DNA of 51,325 nt from Bacillota bacterium. GTDB lineage: Bacteria; Bacillota; UBA4882; UBA8346. Position 1 is the first letter of the stretch, and the number at the start of each line of letters is the position of its first letter. The notes under the pieces are model-generated. The model was not told where the DNA came from and ran no database searches. It worked only from the letters and a program-made list of their open reading frames with translations. The stretch spans positions 1 to 51,325 of the forward strand of contig JAEVYU010000015.1 of NCBI GenBank assembly GCA_023392595.1. Direction: 5' to 3'. Position numbers and translations under genes: made by a program. This document shows positions 50,766 through 51,325 of this stretch, in pieces.

Positions 50766-51086
50766 TCATCTTCCCAGCCACTTCTTTAAGCCCAATCCAT
50801 CTTTCAATATCTGCCTGTAAATAATCTGCGGCAGCAACATTTCCAATGTTCCGATCATACCCGGTAAGCTTTCAGTAACAATTTCCTGGTAGGCCGGATC
50901 CGGCAATAATTGGAGAAGATCTTGAAAACACTCCTTCATCTGCGCTCGAAGATTTTGATATTCGGTATTTTGACTGATGATTTTATAATAGATTTCATTA
51001 CAGCGTTCAATGATCAGATAGTCGATATACTCTTCCAAATCAACCGGAGAATCGCTTTCGGTAATGGTAAATTCGAAGTCGGCCAT
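50766..51086 (-). CDS. Small acidic helical protein, unknown
   Basis: 106 residues, predicted all-helical and acidic at the N terminus (FTITESDSPVDLEEYIDYL). The composition and pattern (ERCNEIYYKIISQNTEYQNL, then LLQLLPDPAYQEIV and IYRQILKDGLGLKKWLG) resemble small clostridial proteins found with DUF6809 genes, but I cannot name a family. AAGGAGG eight bases before the ATG is excellent. Lies between repeat copies A and B. Confidence 0.7.
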   Translation of the reverse strand: MADFEFTITESDSPVDLEEYIDYLIIERCNEIYYKIISQNTEYQNLRAQMKECFQDLLQLLPDPAYQEIVTESLPGMIGTLEMLLPQIIYRQILKDGLGLKKWLGR

Positions 51087-51118
51087 GAGATGAACCTCCT
51101 TAAAATTTAGTGAGTCCT

Positions 51119-51149
51119 TGTAAACCCTAGAGATAGGGGCCTTACTTGA
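51119..51149. repeat. 31-bp direct repeat, copy 2
   Basis: GTAAACCCTAGAGATAGGGG followed by CCTTACTTGAA matches 49892-49922. On the minus strand it follows TTTCAAACTTCAAGTAA, which looks like the end of another small gene whose body is missing or outside the window. Confidence 0.6.
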
Positions 51150-51177
51150 AGTTTGAAATCTCTGGAGTCACATCAAT

Positions 51178-51325
51178 GAATGCCGATTTTTATGGTCCAC
51201 GGCTTTCACCGGCTGAGTCACTTTTTGAGCGGCCAAAAAGTGACCAAAAAGCCGCCGGAACCTACGGCTTCCGGTCCTCCCTTTATTCATCCAGGGTTTT
51301 TGAATGTCGCCGCCATCCATGGCGC
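51178..51325. repeat. Hairpin-bearing direct repeat, copy B
   Basis: Matches copy A over its whole 148-bp length, up to the window edge. The hairpin stem here is GTCACTTTTTG / CAAAAAGTGAC (11 bp, loop AGCGGC). Relative to copy A, at least three stem pairs changed on both sides, keeping pairing. The repeat may continue beyond the window. Confidence 0.8.

Noticed and set aside
50530..50781. 83-codon minus-strand ORF overlapping repeat A
   Set aside because: Its second half is repeat and hairpin DNA, its start overlaps the end of the 106-residue gene, and the ribosome site is weak. It is probably a by-product of the repeat.
1..51325. CRISPR array or prophage
   Set aside because: No regularly spaced repeat series, cas genes, integrase or phage structural genes are visible.

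Overview
The window is an A+T-leaning bacterial chromosome segment with about 50 protein genes, most on the minus strand. Gene content points to a spore-forming Bacillota-type organism: a germination protease (gpr) and the ylxM-ffh-rpsP-khpA-rimM-trmD-rplS-lepB and rpsB-tsf-pyrH-frr-uppS-cdsA-dxr-rseP gene orders. It also encodes several signal-peptide proteins that look like outer-membrane beta-barrels (two tandem TraF/UPF0164-type paralogues, one Pom-like barrel, one further barrel-like protein), and a sugar-binding protein without a lipobox. I infer a diderm, spore-forming Bacillota lineage, but cannot name the species. TTG and GTG starts with strong Shine-Dalgarno sites are frequent, and I moved several starts downstream on that evidence.

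Layout. 1-1.4 kb: a left-going promoter with a possible TetR-type operator, tRNA-Glu(CTC), tRNA-Gln(CTG), two inverted-repeat elements. 1.4-6.6 kb: lepA, a response-regulator relic, two membrane proteins at the usual spoIIP position, gpr, a small membrane protein, rpsT. 6.7-10.9 kb: hisD-hisB-hisH-hisA-hisF, with a eukaryotic-type HisA. 11-15.6 kb: ohr, a His/Cys-repeat YmaF-like protein next to a DUF692/MNIO-like enzyme, a variant hisI, DUF378, a SelD-type flavoprotein. 15.7-18.9 kb: deoR-galK-galE. 19-25.8 kb: a PKD-repeat surface protein, a DedA-PAP2 fusion, two barrel paralogues, DUF1540. 25.9-30.7 kb: the signal-recognition/ribosome operon. 30.8-38.9 kb: a beta-mannoside utilisation locus (LacI regulator, GH130 phosphorylase, ABC importer, AGE-family epimerase, relic of an SGNH esterase). 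38.9-48.5 kb: zinc-ribbon protein and the rseP-to-rpsB block. 48.7-51.3 kb: a barrel gene, then a hairpin-rich repeat region with small DUF6809-type genes.

The most unusual features are: (i) a family of intergenic palindromic elements with GGCTGTC/GACAGCC ends, two of them inside operons; (ii) a 146-148 bp direct repeat at 50.4 and 51.2 kb whose hairpin stems differ by compensatory changes; (iii) an MNIO-like gene beside a 12-Cys, six-HxH protein; (iv) the eukaryotic-type HisA and the HisI lacking the usual Asp cluster; (v) the mannoside operon with candidate LacI operators and a decayed esterase. All family assignments come from reading motifs; no searches were run.
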